A stretch of DNA of 23,292 nucleotides from CAYSCZ01 sp964429655 (GCA_964429655.1 CAYSCZ010000047.1:1-23292); one strand, 5' to 3'. Positions 1 through 8,484 are shown, numbered from the stretch's first letter. The notes: a model not told the origin generated them from the sequence alone. Numbers and translations are program-made.

Positions 1-275
1 TGAAGTGATTTAACCATGTAATAGAAAGTCTAATGACAATTCTGGGTTTAATGTCGGGATTGCGGTAAGGCAGAGTGTTTGACTGTGGATATTTCGCTTC
101 CAGCGGTTCTCAATCATAAGGTAGATTCTATGAATTTATTATTGATTGGTCAATGTGGGGATTGTCTTTCTTATTATGTCATTTCTTTCCGAATCGAGAA
201 GGGGTGCAAGTAAACCACCATTACCTAACGTGGCATTACTACACAAGGTGCGTAAGTGCATCATTTACTTTTGCT
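1..275. other. Left-edge non-coding stretch downstream of argH
   Basis: No convincing gene lies here. Short open frames exist on both strands, for example a 36-codon minus-strand frame beginning near 117, but none carries a recognisable domain and all are interrupted quickly. I see no clear hairpin with a T-tract that would end the arg operon. A stretch of plus-strand codons at 14-82, ending in TGA, resembles the C-terminal end of C-type-lectin-fold or formylglycine-generating-enzyme-like proteins; it is discussed as a weak finding. Confidence 0.5.
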
Positions 276-1616
276 CTACTGCGCATGCATCAGGTTATCT
301 ATCACCACTTTAACTTTCTTAAAAGGAAATTTTTCATACACCTCATAAAAAGCTGTTTTTATCCGGTCATTGCATAAGTTACCAACAGATCCTTCATGGG
401 AATGGCTTATCTCGCTGGGCGGGTTATAGGTATTTTCTTCAATCATCTCCCCAACTTGTTGATAAGCCTCACGAAAAGAGATGCCCTCTAAAACGAGTTT
501 GTTTACCAGCTCAACACTGTAGATATACCTGTACTTTTCATTTTTCAATAAATCGGGCGTAACCTTAATATGCCTTAGCATACGTTGTGTCATCTTAAGG
601 CAATCCAGCAATGCCCGAAATGCTGGAAAGAAGTTTTCTTTGATTACCTGAAGATCTCGATGATAGCCTAAAGGTAAATTGTTTATAACCATCGTTATTT
701 CTACCGGCAACGCTTGTAGCTTATTGCATTTACCCCTGACCACTTCAAATACATCGGGGTTCCTTTTGTGGGGCATAATGCTGGAGCCTGTGGTCAGATT
801 TTCAGGAAAACTGATAAAACCAAAATCCTGGCCCATGTACAGGCAGCAATCCATGGATAATTTACTTAATGTAGAAGCTATTGAGGCTAATGCATTGGCC
901 ACTATGCGCTCAGATTTACCTCGTGTCATTTGAGCGTAAATGGCGTTGACATTTAAAGACTTAAATCCCAGTAAATCTGTGGTCATCTGTCGGTCAAGGG
1001 GGAAGGAGTTACCGTACCCCGCAGCCGATCCCAGGGGGTTTTTATTGACCACTTCATACGCTGACTGTACCAGAGCCATATCATCAACCAGACTTTCCGC
1101 AAATGCGCCAAACCAAAGGCCAAAAGATGAAGGCATAGCCACCTGCAGGTGCGTGTAGCCCGGCATGAGCTTATCCTTATGGGCCTCACTTAACAGCTGC
1201 AGTAAATCAAATAAACGGCGTGTTTCATCTGTGATCAGCTCCAGCTGTGCGCGAATAAATAATTTCATATCCATCAACACCTGATCATTTCTGGACCGGC
1301 CGCTATGAACCTTTTTTCCTACATCACCCAATTTCTCTGTTAGCATCAACTCAATCTGCGAATGCACGTCCTCCACCCCTGGTTCAATTTGAAAATCACC
1401 TTGCTCACAGGATTTATAAATTTTGATCAATTCCTCCACTAACCCATTGGTTTCATTGTTTTCCAGTAATCCCACGCTGTTGAGCATTTTCACATGGGCA
1501 ACGGAACCCTGTATATCAAAGGGTGCAAGCAGCAGATCGAGCGCCCGGTCGTCACCGACAGTAAAATCTTCAACCTGTTGGTCTGCTGATGTACTTTTCT
1601 GCCAAAGCTTTTTCAT
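276..1616 (-). CDS. argH: Argininosuccinate lyase
   Basis: ArgH splits argininosuccinate into arginine and fumarate, the last step of arginine synthesis, in the cytoplasm. The 446-residue protein is of usual family length. It has the fumarase/aspartase superfamily signature GSSIMPHKRN at residues 277-286, which holds the mobile-loop serine. Also present are HSGRSRNDQ near residues 104-112 and GYTHLQ near 153-158, which holds the general-acid/base histidine. It is the last gene of the arg operon: its ATG overlaps the argE stop codon by 4 bp, so it probably depends on translational coupling. No obvious terminator follows within the window. The family assignment is firm. Confidence 0.96.
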   Translation of the reverse strand: MKKLWQKSTSADQQVEDFTVGDDRALDLLLAPFDIQGSVAHVKMLNSVGLLENNETNGLVEELIKIYKSCEQGDFQIEPGVEDVHSQIELMLTEKLGDVGKKVHSGRSRNDQVLMDMKLFIRAQLELITDETRRLFDLLQLLSEAHKDKLMPGYTHLQVAMPSSFGLWFGAFAESLVDDMALVQSAYEVVNKNPLGSAAGYGNSFPLDRQMTTDLLGFKSLNVNAIYAQMTRGKSERIVANALASIASTLSKLSMDCCLYMGQDFGFISFPENLTTGSSIMPHKRNPDVFEVVRGKCNKLQALPVEITMVINNLPLGYHRDLQVIKENFFPAFRALLDCLKMTQRMLRHIKVTPDLLKNEKYRYIYSVELVNKLVLEGISFREAYQQVGEMIEENTYNPPSEISHSHEGSVGNLCNDRIKTAFYEVYEKFPFKKVKVVIDNLMHAQ

Positions 1617-2677
1617 AATAGTATCGGATTAAGAAGTTCAATATATTTCTGAATCCCATCTTCAATTTCTTTCAGATAGATAAATTCATCTGCGGTGTGC
1701 GACCTTTCAGATTTCCCGGGCCCAATCTTCAGACTGGGGAATCGCATCAAAGCCTGATCAGAGCAGGTGGGTGATCCATAAGTTTTCATCTTCAACTGCT
1801 TACCACGCTGAACAACAGGGTGGTCCGGATCAATAGATGAAGGCTGCAATCTAACGGATCGTGGTTTCAAATCAGAAGTTATGTTAACATCTAGTATGTC
1901 CAGGATCTCTTCATTGGTATAACATTCTGTGATCCTGATATCAATCACAAAATGACATTCGTCGGGCACAATATTGTGCTGGTAACCGGCATTGATCATG
2001 GTTACCGTCATCTTTACCGGGCCCAGAAAACCTGATACTTTGGGAAACCGGTAAGACCTGATCCATTCAATGTCTTTCATTGCTCTGTAGATCGCATTAT
2101 CCCCTTCCTTACGGGCGGCATGGCCTGACTTTCCTTTGGCATAAGCATCTACAACCATCAGACCTTTCTCAGCGATGGCCATATTCATCTCCGTAGGTTC
2201 ACCCACCAATGCAAAATCGATGGCAGGCATATGACCTAAAACCATTTCAATACCATCCCTGCCGGAGATCTCCTCTTCAGCGCTGGCGGCGAATATCAGA
2301 TTATATTTTAAGAAGTCATGACCATAATAGTGAAGGAATGTAAAAAGCAATGACACCAGGCACCCTCCTGCATCATTGCTGCCCAAGCCAAACAATTTGC
2401 CATCTTTTTCTACTGGAGTAAAAGGATTGAAGGTATAACCGTTATTCGGCTTAACAGTATCATGATGCGAGTTTAAAAGAATGGTTGGTTTAAAAGCGTT
2501 GAAATTTTTATTTTTTGCCATCACATTATTTCCAACCCTTTCTGCAGCTATTTCCTTTTTGCCTAAGAAATTCTCCAGGTAATCGGCAGTTTTATCCTCT
2601 TCACTGCTGAAAGACTTTATCGAGATCAGATTTTTTAAGACATCGATAGCCTGTCTACCTGCTTCAACTGAATTCAT
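1613..2677 (-). CDS. argE: N-acylcitrulline/N-acylornithine deacylase (ArgE-like, M20 peptidase family)
   Basis: This is an M20-family zinc amidohydrolase that removes the N-acyl group in arginine synthesis. Next to an N-acylornithine carbamoyltransferase, its natural substrate is expected to be N-acylcitrulline rather than N-acetylornithine (inference). Metal-site motifs are visible: NSHHDTV (His and Asp), GSNDAGG (bridging Asp), SAEEE (catalytic Glu pair) and GEPTE. I chose the ATG at 2677, giving 354 residues. It overlaps the argB TGA as ATGA, the same junction type seen at other genes in this operon, and the N-terminus then matches the usual family length. An in-frame ATG at 2698 would add seven residues. 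The gene lies between argB and argH. Confidence 0.92.
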   Translation of the reverse strand: MNSVEAGRQAIDVLKNLISIKSFSSEEDKTADYLENFLGKKEIAAERVGNNVMAKNKNFNAFKPTILLNSHHDTVKPNNGYTFNPFTPVEKDGKLFGLGSNDAGGCLVSLLFTFLHYYGHDFLKYNLIFAASAEEEISGRDGIEMVLGHMPAIDFALVGEPTEMNMAIAEKGLMVVDAYAKGKSGHAARKEGDNAIYRAMKDIEWIRSYRFPKVSGFLGPVKMTVTMINAGYQHNIVPDECHFVIDIRITECYTNEEILDILDVNITSDLKPRSVRLQPSSIDPDHPVVQRGKQLKMKTYGSPTCSDQALMRFPSLKIGPGKSERSHTADEFIYLKEIEDGIQKYIELLNPILL

Positions 2678-3474
2678 GTTGTTGAGATTTTTGTACATTT
2701 TACCTGTTTGCTGTGGTTGAATTTGTCAACATTTTTATAGTTTCCAATGACAACATCTTTTACGCCACATGCCATTGCCTGGAAAGCATTATCCAACTTT
2801 GGCATCATGCCGGTGTGTATCTTTTCTTGTTGACATAATTCTTTATAGTTTGATTTAGATAGTCGTTCGATGATACTTTCTTCGTTTGAAAGGTCTTCAT
2901 ATACACCATCCAGTTCAAAAGCATAAATCAATTGAACCTGAAAATAATCAGACATTCCTGAAGCTATCTTTGATGCTACGGTATCTGCGTTGGTGTTAAA
3001 TAGCTGACCCTTTTTGTTATGAGTAAGAGGGGCAATAACAATTGAAAACTTTTGCCCCAGGAGTTTTTTGATAAGTTCTACATTCACATAATGGACCTCG
3101 CCGATTAACCCATAATCAACGCCGTTTAAAGGTGGCCTGTGGCGGGCTTCCAACAAGTTTGCATCGGCTCCTGACAAACCCAGGGCGTTGATATTCAATG
3201 CTTGAAGCGTTGCTACTATTTTCTTGTTGACGAGGCCAGCATACACCATGGTAACCAGGTCCAGCGTTTCCCGGTCGGTTACTCTTCTACCATGGATCAT
3301 TTTAGGTGAAATATTCATTCGTTTGCCAACATCCGTTGCCAGTTTTCCTCCTCCATGGATGATCATTTTATCACCATCGACCCTGGAGAATGCATTAAGA
3401 AAGTCATTGAGTCTTTCTTCCTCGTCAATCACCTTACCACCTACTTTAACAATTGTAAGGTTATTTCTGCTCAT
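2674..3474 (-). CDS. argB: N-acylglutamate kinase (acetylglutamate kinase family)
   Basis: ArgB phosphorylates the gamma-carboxyl of N-acylglutamate, the second step of arginine synthesis. The 266-residue protein belongs to the amino-acid-kinase fold. It begins with VKVGGKV, the ATP phosphate-binding lysine region. IHGGGK follows near residue 40 (acyl-glutamate and phosphate binding), then GLSGADAN near 100, NTNADTVA near 160 and GMMPKLDNAF near 225, all in the expected order. Its start overlaps the argF' stop by 4 bp and its end overlaps the argE start. If the carbamoyltransferase here is succinyl-specific, the kinase should act on N-succinylglutamate; the sequence alone does not settle this. 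Confidence 0.94.
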   Translation of the reverse strand: MSRNNLTIVKVGGKVIDEEERLNDFLNAFSRVDGDKMIIHGGGKLATDVGKRMNISPKMIHGRRVTDRETLDLVTMVYAGLVNKKIVATLQALNINALGLSGADANLLEARHRPPLNGVDYGLIGEVHYVNVELIKKLLGQKFSIVIAPLTHNKKGQLFNTNADTVASKIASGMSDYFQVQLIYAFELDGVYEDLSNEESIIERLSKSNYKELCQQEKIHTGMMPKLDNAFQAMACGVKDVVIGNYKNVDKFNHSKQVKCTKISTT

Positions 3475-4418
3475 AGTGATTCTAATATGTTCTTTAATAC
3501 TGCCTGGGCTGTAAAAACACGGTTCGCTGCCTGTTGCATTATAATGGACTGTGCACTATCCAGCACATCATCCGTCACCACTACATTTCTTCTAACCGGA
3601 AGGCAATGCATGAAGTAGGCATTGTTGGTTAAGCCCATTTTACTTTGATTTATAATCCAGGACTGACCACGCTTAACTGCTCCGTAATTGATGTATGAGG
3701 ACCAATTTTTTGCGTAAACAAAATCAGCACCTTCCAGTGCTTTTTGTTGTTCGTATTCAATATCTATGGGACTGGTAAATTCTGGCTTTAGATCCATACC
3801 CTCAGGATGTGTGATTGTCATTTTGTAGGGGCTTTTGCTTATCCATTCGCATAATGAATTGGGAACTGATTGAGGCAGTGGTTTTAAATGAGGTGCCCAG
3901 CTTAACACAATCTTAGGGGCTTTCTTCTTAGAAAACTCTTTTATGGTTAGTAAATCCGCAAGTGATTGCAGTGGATGAAGCGTTGCCGATTCAAGATTGA
4001 TTAAAGGCACTTTACAATATCGATTAAAATTCTGCAATAGTCGTTCTGAATAATCTTTTTCACGATCAATTAATGTTGGGAAAGCACGAAAACCTATGAT
4101 ATCACAATATTCCCCGATTACTCCGGCCGCTTCCCTGATGTGCTCAGACCTGCCCTGATCCATTACTGAGCCGGTTTCAGTCTCTAACTGCCATCCATCT
4201 TGGTTAATGTTCATTGATATGGTTTTCAATCCCAGGTTCTGTGCACCTCTTATGGTGCTTAACCGTGTTCTCAGGCTTGGGTTTAAAAATATCAAGCCAA
4301 GCGTTTTGTGCTTTCCCAATTGATCATGTTTAAATGGATGTTGTTTTATTTCCGCTGCCTCCTCTACCAATTGCATCGGGTCGCCTTCAACATCATCAAC
4401 TGACAGAAACTGCTTCAT
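3471..4418 (-). CDS. argF': N-succinylornithine (or N-acetylornithine) carbamoyltransferase
   Basis: This enzyme transfers the carbamoyl group from carbamoyl phosphate to an N-acylated ornithine, giving N-acylcitrulline. The carbamoyl-phosphate motif is SLRTR at residues 48-52, and HCLP lies at 271-274 within HCLPVRRN. The 315-residue protein resembles Bacteroides fragilis N-succinylornithine transcarbamylase throughout, for example WAPHLKPLPQ and THPEG. From the literature, the residue equal to Glu92 of the Xanthomonas acetylornithine enzyme and Pro90 of the B. fragilis succinylornithine enzyme sets specificity, and Glu-to-Ser converts acetyl to succinyl preference. Aligning MDQGRSEH with MDGDKPEH puts Ser91 at this position, so I predict the succinyl substrate. 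It overlaps argD by 23 bp and argB by 4 bp. Confidence 0.93.
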   Translation of the reverse strand: MKQFLSVDDVEGDPMQLVEEAAEIKQHPFKHDQLGKHKTLGLIFLNPSLRTRLSTIRGAQNLGLKTISMNINQDGWQLETETGSVMDQGRSEHIREAAGVIGEYCDIIGFRAFPTLIDREKDYSERLLQNFNRYCKVPLINLESATLHPLQSLADLLTIKEFSKKKAPKIVLSWAPHLKPLPQSVPNSLCEWISKSPYKMTITHPEGMDLKPEFTSPIDIEYEQQKALEGADFVYAKNWSSYINYGAVKRGQSWIINQSKMGLTNNAYFMHCLPVRRNVVVTDDVLDSAQSIIMQQAANRVFTAQAVLKNILESL

Positions 4419-5541
4419 CTTTTATTGCTTTATTAAAGGATTCTAAAAAATAATTGAGATCATCTTTCTTCACAGACAAAGGTGGTAGCAATCTTAAAGT
4501 ATAAGCATTTGATGAACTACCAGTGAATATTCTGTAATCATGTACTAATTTTTTTCTAAGCGCTTTAACAGGAAATGGCAAATCAATTCCAATCATCAAT
4601 CCCAAACCCCTTATTTCCTTCAATGCTTCAATTTTAGCCAGTTCTGCCATCATATATTGGCCTAAATAACCGGCATTTTTTAACAAATTTTCCTTTTTCA
4701 TGACATCAATTACGGCCAGGCCTGCAGAACATGCCAGGTGGTTTCCACCAAATGTAGTACCCAACAGGCCATACCATGGCCTGATATCGGGTTGAATCAG
4801 TACACCGCCAATCGGAAACCCGTTTCCCATCCCTTTTGCTGTAGTTATAAGGTCCGGTTGGATGTTAAAATGTTGATGCGCAAAAAACTTTCCTGTTCTT
4901 CCAAAACCTGATTGCACTTCATCCATTACTAAAAGGACCTTATGTTTTTTGCAAAGGGAATTGATTTTATCCAGAAAACTTTGCCTGGCGACATTGATGC
5001 CACCTACTCCCTGGACTGGTTCAAGTATGACTGCTGCCACCTCATCTGTTATGTATTCGTCTAGTTGAGCTTCTTGATTGTATTCCAATCGTATTACTTC
5101 ATGCCCGATGTTTACTGGGGCATGTAATTTTGTGTTATCAGTAATCATTACCGATAAGGAGGTACGGCCGTGAAAAGCTTTTGAAAAGGAAATAATTTTA
5201 CCCCGGCCCGTATGCATTGAGGCGATCTTCAATGCATGTTCATTTGCTTCAGTTCCGGAATTGCATAAGAAAAGCTGATATTCTTCGTACCCGCTTATCT
5301 CACCCAGACTTACCGCATATTTTTCCTGAATTGTATTTCGAACAGCATTTGAATAAAAGGCTATATCATCCAGTTGAGCTTTTATCCTCTCCCTGAAATA
5401 CGGGTGGGAATGACCGATTGAAATAACACCGTGCCCGCCGTACAGATCTAAATACCGATCTCCATTGACATCATACACATAACTGCCCTCCGCGGCCACT
5501 AAGTCAACATCATATCTGGGATAAACATCAAATAAATTCAT
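4396..5541 (-). CDS. argD: Acylornithine aminotransferase
   Basis: This class-III PLP aminotransferase converts N-acylglutamate semialdehyde to N-acylornithine, using glutamate as amino donor. The 381-residue protein has NSGTEANEHALK near residues 94-105 (cofactor phosphate binding) and AFHGRT near 122-127. DEVQSGFGRTG begins at Asp208, and TTAKGMGNGFPIGG carries the Schiff-base lysine at Lys236. Length and motif order are typical. It lies 10 bp downstream of argC and overlaps argF' by 23 bp. Substrate preference for acetyl versus succinyl cannot be read from these motifs; context suggests it follows ArgF'. Confidence 0.94.
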   Translation of the reverse strand: MNLFDVYPRYDVDLVAAEGSYVYDVNGDRYLDLYGGHGVISIGHSHPYFRERIKAQLDDIAFYSNAVRNTIQEKYAVSLGEISGYEEYQLFLCNSGTEANEHALKIASMHTGRGKIISFSKAFHGRTSLSVMITDNTKLHAPVNIGHEVIRLEYNQEAQLDEYITDEVAAVILEPVQGVGGINVARQSFLDKINSLCKKHKVLLVMDEVQSGFGRTGKFFAHQHFNIQPDLITTAKGMGNGFPIGGVLIQPDIRPWYGLLGTTFGGNHLACSAGLAVIDVMKKENLLKNAGYLGQYMMAELAKIEALKEIRGLGLMIGIDLPFPVKALRKKLVHDYRIFTGSSSNAYTLRLLPPLSVKKDDLNYFLESFNKAIKDEAVSVS

Positions 5542-5551
5542 TGCTGTAGCA

Positions 5552-6514
5552 TTAATAAGCGATACTCTTTAACTTAAGTCCTTTGGTTTGGTCGATTCCC
5601 ATCATAAGATTCATATTTTGTAATGCCTGACCAGAAGCACCTTTAAGCAGATTATCTAGTATACTGATTACCATCACTTTCCCTTCAATAAGCGTTGGGT
5701 AAACCAGGCATTTATTAGTATTGACGACCTGCTTTAAGTCAGGATTTTCCTGCACCACGTGAGTGAAAGGGTGATTATGGTAAAAATCATGATACAGATC
5801 AAGTAATTCCGATGCTCTAATCCCGTTATGGAAATAGGTTGAGATAATGATGCCCCTGGTAAAATTTCCACGGTAGGGAATAAAATTCAACGCACTCCCA
5901 TATTGATTATTCAAGGACTTGAATGTCTTGTCAATCTCTTTCAGGTGTTGATGGGTGAATGGTTTATAAACACTAATGTTGTTATTTCTCCAACTGAAAT
6001 GCGAGGTCAATGAAAAGGACTGCCCTGCCCCGGTAGAGCCGGTAATACCAGAGAGGTGTATCGAAGGACTGGTTAAATTTGATTTTACAGCAGGTAGTAA
6101 AGACAGTTGGATCGCCGTGGCAAAGCATCCCGGATTGGCAACCCTGTTGGCTTTTTCTATCTGTAGCTGATTTACTTCCGGTAATCCATAAACAAAAGAA
6201 TCATCCAGTCTATAGTCTTGGCTAAGGTCTATAATTTTTGTTTCCGGGCTAATCTTGATACCATCCATGACCCCCCTGGATGCGCCGTGGCCTTTACATA
6301 AAAAAATCACATCAACATTATCAACAACGTCTTCTGAGAAGGTCAGGATGGTTTCGCCAATTAAATCTTTATGCACTTCACAGACGGGTTTACCCTTATT
6401 GCTTTCGCTTTGGATAAAAATAATTTCCACAAGCTCATGATGAAGCAATAACCTGATCAGTTCACCTGCTACATAACCTGCACCTCCGATGATTCCGACT
6501 TTAATTTTTCCCAT
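5552..6514 (-). CDS. argC: N-acylglutamyl-phosphate reductase
   Basis: ArgC reduces N-acylglutamyl phosphate to the semialdehyde with NADPH. The 320-residue protein starts with the nucleotide-binding GIIGGAGYVAGEL near residues 7-19. It carries the active-site cysteine Cys130 in NPGCFATAIQLSLLP, and the STGAGQS segment near 160-170 fits the family substrate loop. Its start overlaps the 3' end of argG by 14 bp, and argD follows after 10 bp. The length is typical for a type-1 ArgC. Confidence 0.95.
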   Translation of the reverse strand: MGKIKVGIIGGAGYVAGELIRLLLHHELVEIIFIQSESNKGKPVCEVHKDLIGETILTFSEDVVDNVDVIFLCKGHGASRGVMDGIKISPETKIIDLSQDYRLDDSFVYGLPEVNQLQIEKANRVANPGCFATAIQLSLLPAVKSNLTSPSIHLSGITGSTGAGQSFSLTSHFSWRNNNISVYKPFTHQHLKEIDKTFKSLNNQYGSALNFIPYRGNFTRGIIISTYFHNGIRASELLDLYHDFYHNHPFTHVVQENPDLKQVVNTNKCLVYPTLIEGKVMVISILDNLLKGASGQALQNMNLMMGIDQTKGLKLKSIAY

Positions 6515-7697
6515 CTTTTGAATGAATTTGTTGATGGATCATCATCTGATTACCAAACAATTTGGTAAATCCTTTTACATCCTGCCCATCCCAATTTCTA
6601 TTCACCTCGCCATAGCTGGCAAAATCCGGATTCATCAGGTCAAACTTTGATTCTATCCCGGTTACCGAAAAGCGATATGGGGCCAGCGATAAATAAACAT
6701 CTCCGGTCACAGAAGCCTGGGTACTGGTTAGAAATGCTTCTATATCCCGCATCACAGGTTCCAGATACTTTCCTTCGTGCATGAAATCCCCGTACCACAT
6801 TGATAGCTGGTCTTTTATAAACAGCTGTTGCTTGGTAAGTACATGCTTCTCTAGTGTATGATGTGCTTTGATGATCATTAAAGCCCCCGGAGCTTCAAAC
6901 CCCACCCTTCCTTTAATGCCGATAATCGTATCGCCAACGTGGATTTCTCTGCCAATGGCAAATTCAGAGCCCATAGCATTTAATTTTCGGATCAGGTTCA
7001 CAGGGTCATCGGCTGAATCGTTGATGGCTTTTAGCTCGCCTTTTTCAAAATATAGTTTGACTTCTATCGCATCCGACACAGCAAGTTGGCTTGGAAAGGC
7101 CTCCTCTGGTAAGGCCATGTCGGATGTCAGGGTCTCCTTACCTCCAACTGAGGTTCCCCAAAGGCCTTTATTGATTGAATAAAGCGATTTATCATGATCA
7201 ATAGCAATATCATGTTTTTTCAGAAATTCTATCTCTTCCTGTCTGGTAAGTTTTTGATCACGAATGGGGGTAATGATTTCTTTATCAGCGCATATTGTTT
7301 GAAAAACCAGATCAAACCTTACCTGGTCATTACCAGCACCCGTGCTGCCATGCACTATGCCTTCCACGCCTAACTCCAGCGCATAACCGGCCACTGCCAG
7401 CGCCTGATAGATCCTTTCTGCACTGACACTTAATGGATAGGTATTGTTTTTTAAGACGTTGCCAAAGACAAGATATTTCAAAACATGCTGATAGAAATTG
7501 AGCGATTCATCTAATACACGATGACTGACTGACCCGGTAGATTTTGCCCTTTGTTCTATCCATTTTATTTCCTCATTTTCAAAACCACCAGTGTCTACCA
7601 ATACAGTATGAACTTCGTATCTTAAAACCTTTGATAAGTACACGGCACAGAAAGTAGTATCCAGTCCGCCACTAAAAGCTAATAGTACTTTTTTCAT
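6501..7697 (-). CDS. argG: Argininosuccinate synthase
   Basis: ArgG joins citrulline and aspartate with ATP to make argininosuccinate. The 398-residue protein begins with the N-type ATP pyrophosphatase loop AFSGGLDTT at residues 8-16. GSTGAGNDQVRFD follows near 116-128, and SLYSINKGLWGTSVGGKE lies further on. The start ATG overlaps the stop codon of the preceding acyltransferase as ATGA, and its 3' end overlaps argC by 14 bp. Placing argG second in the operon, ahead of the early-pathway genes, differs from the order of reactions, but all genes lie in one transcript direction. Confidence 0.96.
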   Translation of the reverse strand: MKKVLLAFSGGLDTTFCAVYLSKVLRYEVHTVLVDTGGFENEEIKWIEQRAKSTGSVSHRVLDESLNFYQHVLKYLVFGNVLKNNTYPLSVSAERIYQALAVAGYALELGVEGIVHGSTGAGNDQVRFDLVFQTICADKEIITPIRDQKLTRQEEIEFLKKHDIAIDHDKSLYSINKGLWGTSVGGKETLTSDMALPEEAFPSQLAVSDAIEVKLYFEKGELKAINDSADDPVNLIRKLNAMGSEFAIGREIHVGDTIIGIKGRVGFEAPGALMIIKAHHTLEKHVLTKQQLFIKDQLSMWYGDFMHEGKYLEPVMRDIEAFLTSTQASVTGDVYLSLAPYRFSVTGIESKFDLMNPDFASYGEVNRNWDGQDVKGFTKLFGNQMMIHQQIHSKDGKN

Positions 7698-8335
7698 AAT
7701 GCTTTGGATTTATTTTGCTTTGTAAATACCGCCTTTTTAATGTTCACCAAGCGCTCATATATCCTGGATTTCTTCATAAAAGACCATTTCTTTTTCTTCT
7801 GCTCCCTGGGATTGAATAGCATACCTGTACAAAGACAATTAGAATAATCTTTGCTTTCAAGAATTGAATAGTTGACACAACTTTTACATCCCTGCCAAAA
7901 TTCCTTATCAGTTGTAAGCTGTGAAAAAGTAACCGGTTGATAGCCCAGGTCTGAGTTGATTTTCATCACAGCCAAACTGGTAGTTATTCCAAAAATCTTA
8001 GCCTGCGGGTATAATTTTCTTGAATGTTCAAAGGCTTTCTTTTTTATTTTATGCGCAATGCCTTGTTTGCGGAATTTAGGATTTACGATTAATCCTGAGT
8101 TTGCAATATATTTTCCATGGCTCCAGCTTTCGATGTAGCAGAATCCTGCCAATTCGCCTTGCTTAGTCAAAGCTATGATGGCTTTGTTTTCCAAAATTTT
8201 TGAGGAGATATATTCAGGGGATCTTGCAGCAATTCCCGTACCCCTTTCTTTTGCACTTTTAGCAATGAGCTCTGAGATTGTATCAGCATGTTTTAAATCT
8301 AAATAATCGGCCGCCTTAATCACTAGATCTGGCAT
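7694..8335 (-). CDS. GNAT-family acyltransferase, candidate N-acylglutamate synthase of the arg operon
   Basis: This 213-residue protein is the first enzyme gene after the arg leader. It has a GNAT fold, with the pantetheine/pyrophosphate loop VNPKFRKQGIAHKI near residues 84-97. Because the operon otherwise lacks a glutamate N-acyltransferase, it probably makes N-acetyl- or N-succinylglutamate, the committed step (inference from context). A Cys cluster is unusual for GNATs: Cys150 and Cys153 in GCKSC, and Cys167 and Cys169 in CLC. It could bind a metal ion or respond to redox. The C-terminal 40 residues are very basic. It overlaps argG by 4 bp. GNAT membership is firm; substrate and acyl donor are not shown. 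Confidence 0.8.
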   Translation of the reverse strand: MPDLVIKAADYLDLKHADTISELIAKSAKERGTGIAARSPEYISSKILENKAIIALTKQGELAGFCYIESWSHGKYIANSGLIVNPKFRKQGIAHKIKKKAFEHSRKLYPQAKIFGITTSLAVMKINSDLGYQPVTFSQLTTDKEFWQGCKSCVNYSILESKDYSNCLCTGMLFNPREQKKKKWSFMKKSRIYERLVNIKKAVFTKQNKSKAL

Positions 8336-8382
8336 ATCTTTAACTTTTAAGGTAAATAAAATAACATATGAAGGTCGAAGGA

Positions 8383-8401
8383 AACAACCCCGTAGGTTGC
8401 T
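8383..8401 (-). terminator. Hairpin in the arg leader, possible attenuator
   Basis: On the minus strand a seven-pair stem (AGCAACC with GGTTGTT, including one G-U pair) closes a five-base loop and is followed by TTCCTTC. It lies just after the leader-peptide stop and about 48 nt before the acyltransferase ATG. The T-tract is poor, so it may be a weak terminator, a Rho-assisted site or a structure controlling translation. The GGGG on its 3' arm could instead pair with the CCCCC run inside the leader ORF (8465-8470), giving an alternative fold. Confidence 0.4.
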
Positions 8402-8406
8402 ATTGA

Positions 8407-8484
8407 TTATTTTTTAGACCACGAAGGCCTCGGCCTAACTGGTACAAAAAGATGGGGGGTCGATATGATGAGTGAAATTTTCAT
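8407..8484 (-). CDS. Putative arginine-operon leader peptide, 25 residues
   Basis: A short ORF begins with ATG at 8484, eight bases downstream of the TAnnTTTG box, and ends with TAA at 8407. It encodes 25 residues ending VRPRPSWSKK; both arginines use AGG codons and alternate with prolines. It is the first reading frame on the predicted arg transcript and is followed by a hairpin and then the acyltransferase gene. This layout matches amino-acid-operon leader peptides, where ribosome speed at the regulated codon sets downstream folding. Only two of 25 codons are Arg, so arginine sensing is plausible but not certain. It could also be a chance frame, though its position at the transcript start argues for a role. 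Confidence 0.5.
   Translation of the reverse strand: MKISLIISTPHLFVPVRPRPSWSKK

Noticed and set aside
153..377. A 74-codon plus-strand frame at the left edge
   Set aside because: It starts without ATG, runs antisense into the 3' end of argH and shows no recognisable domain.
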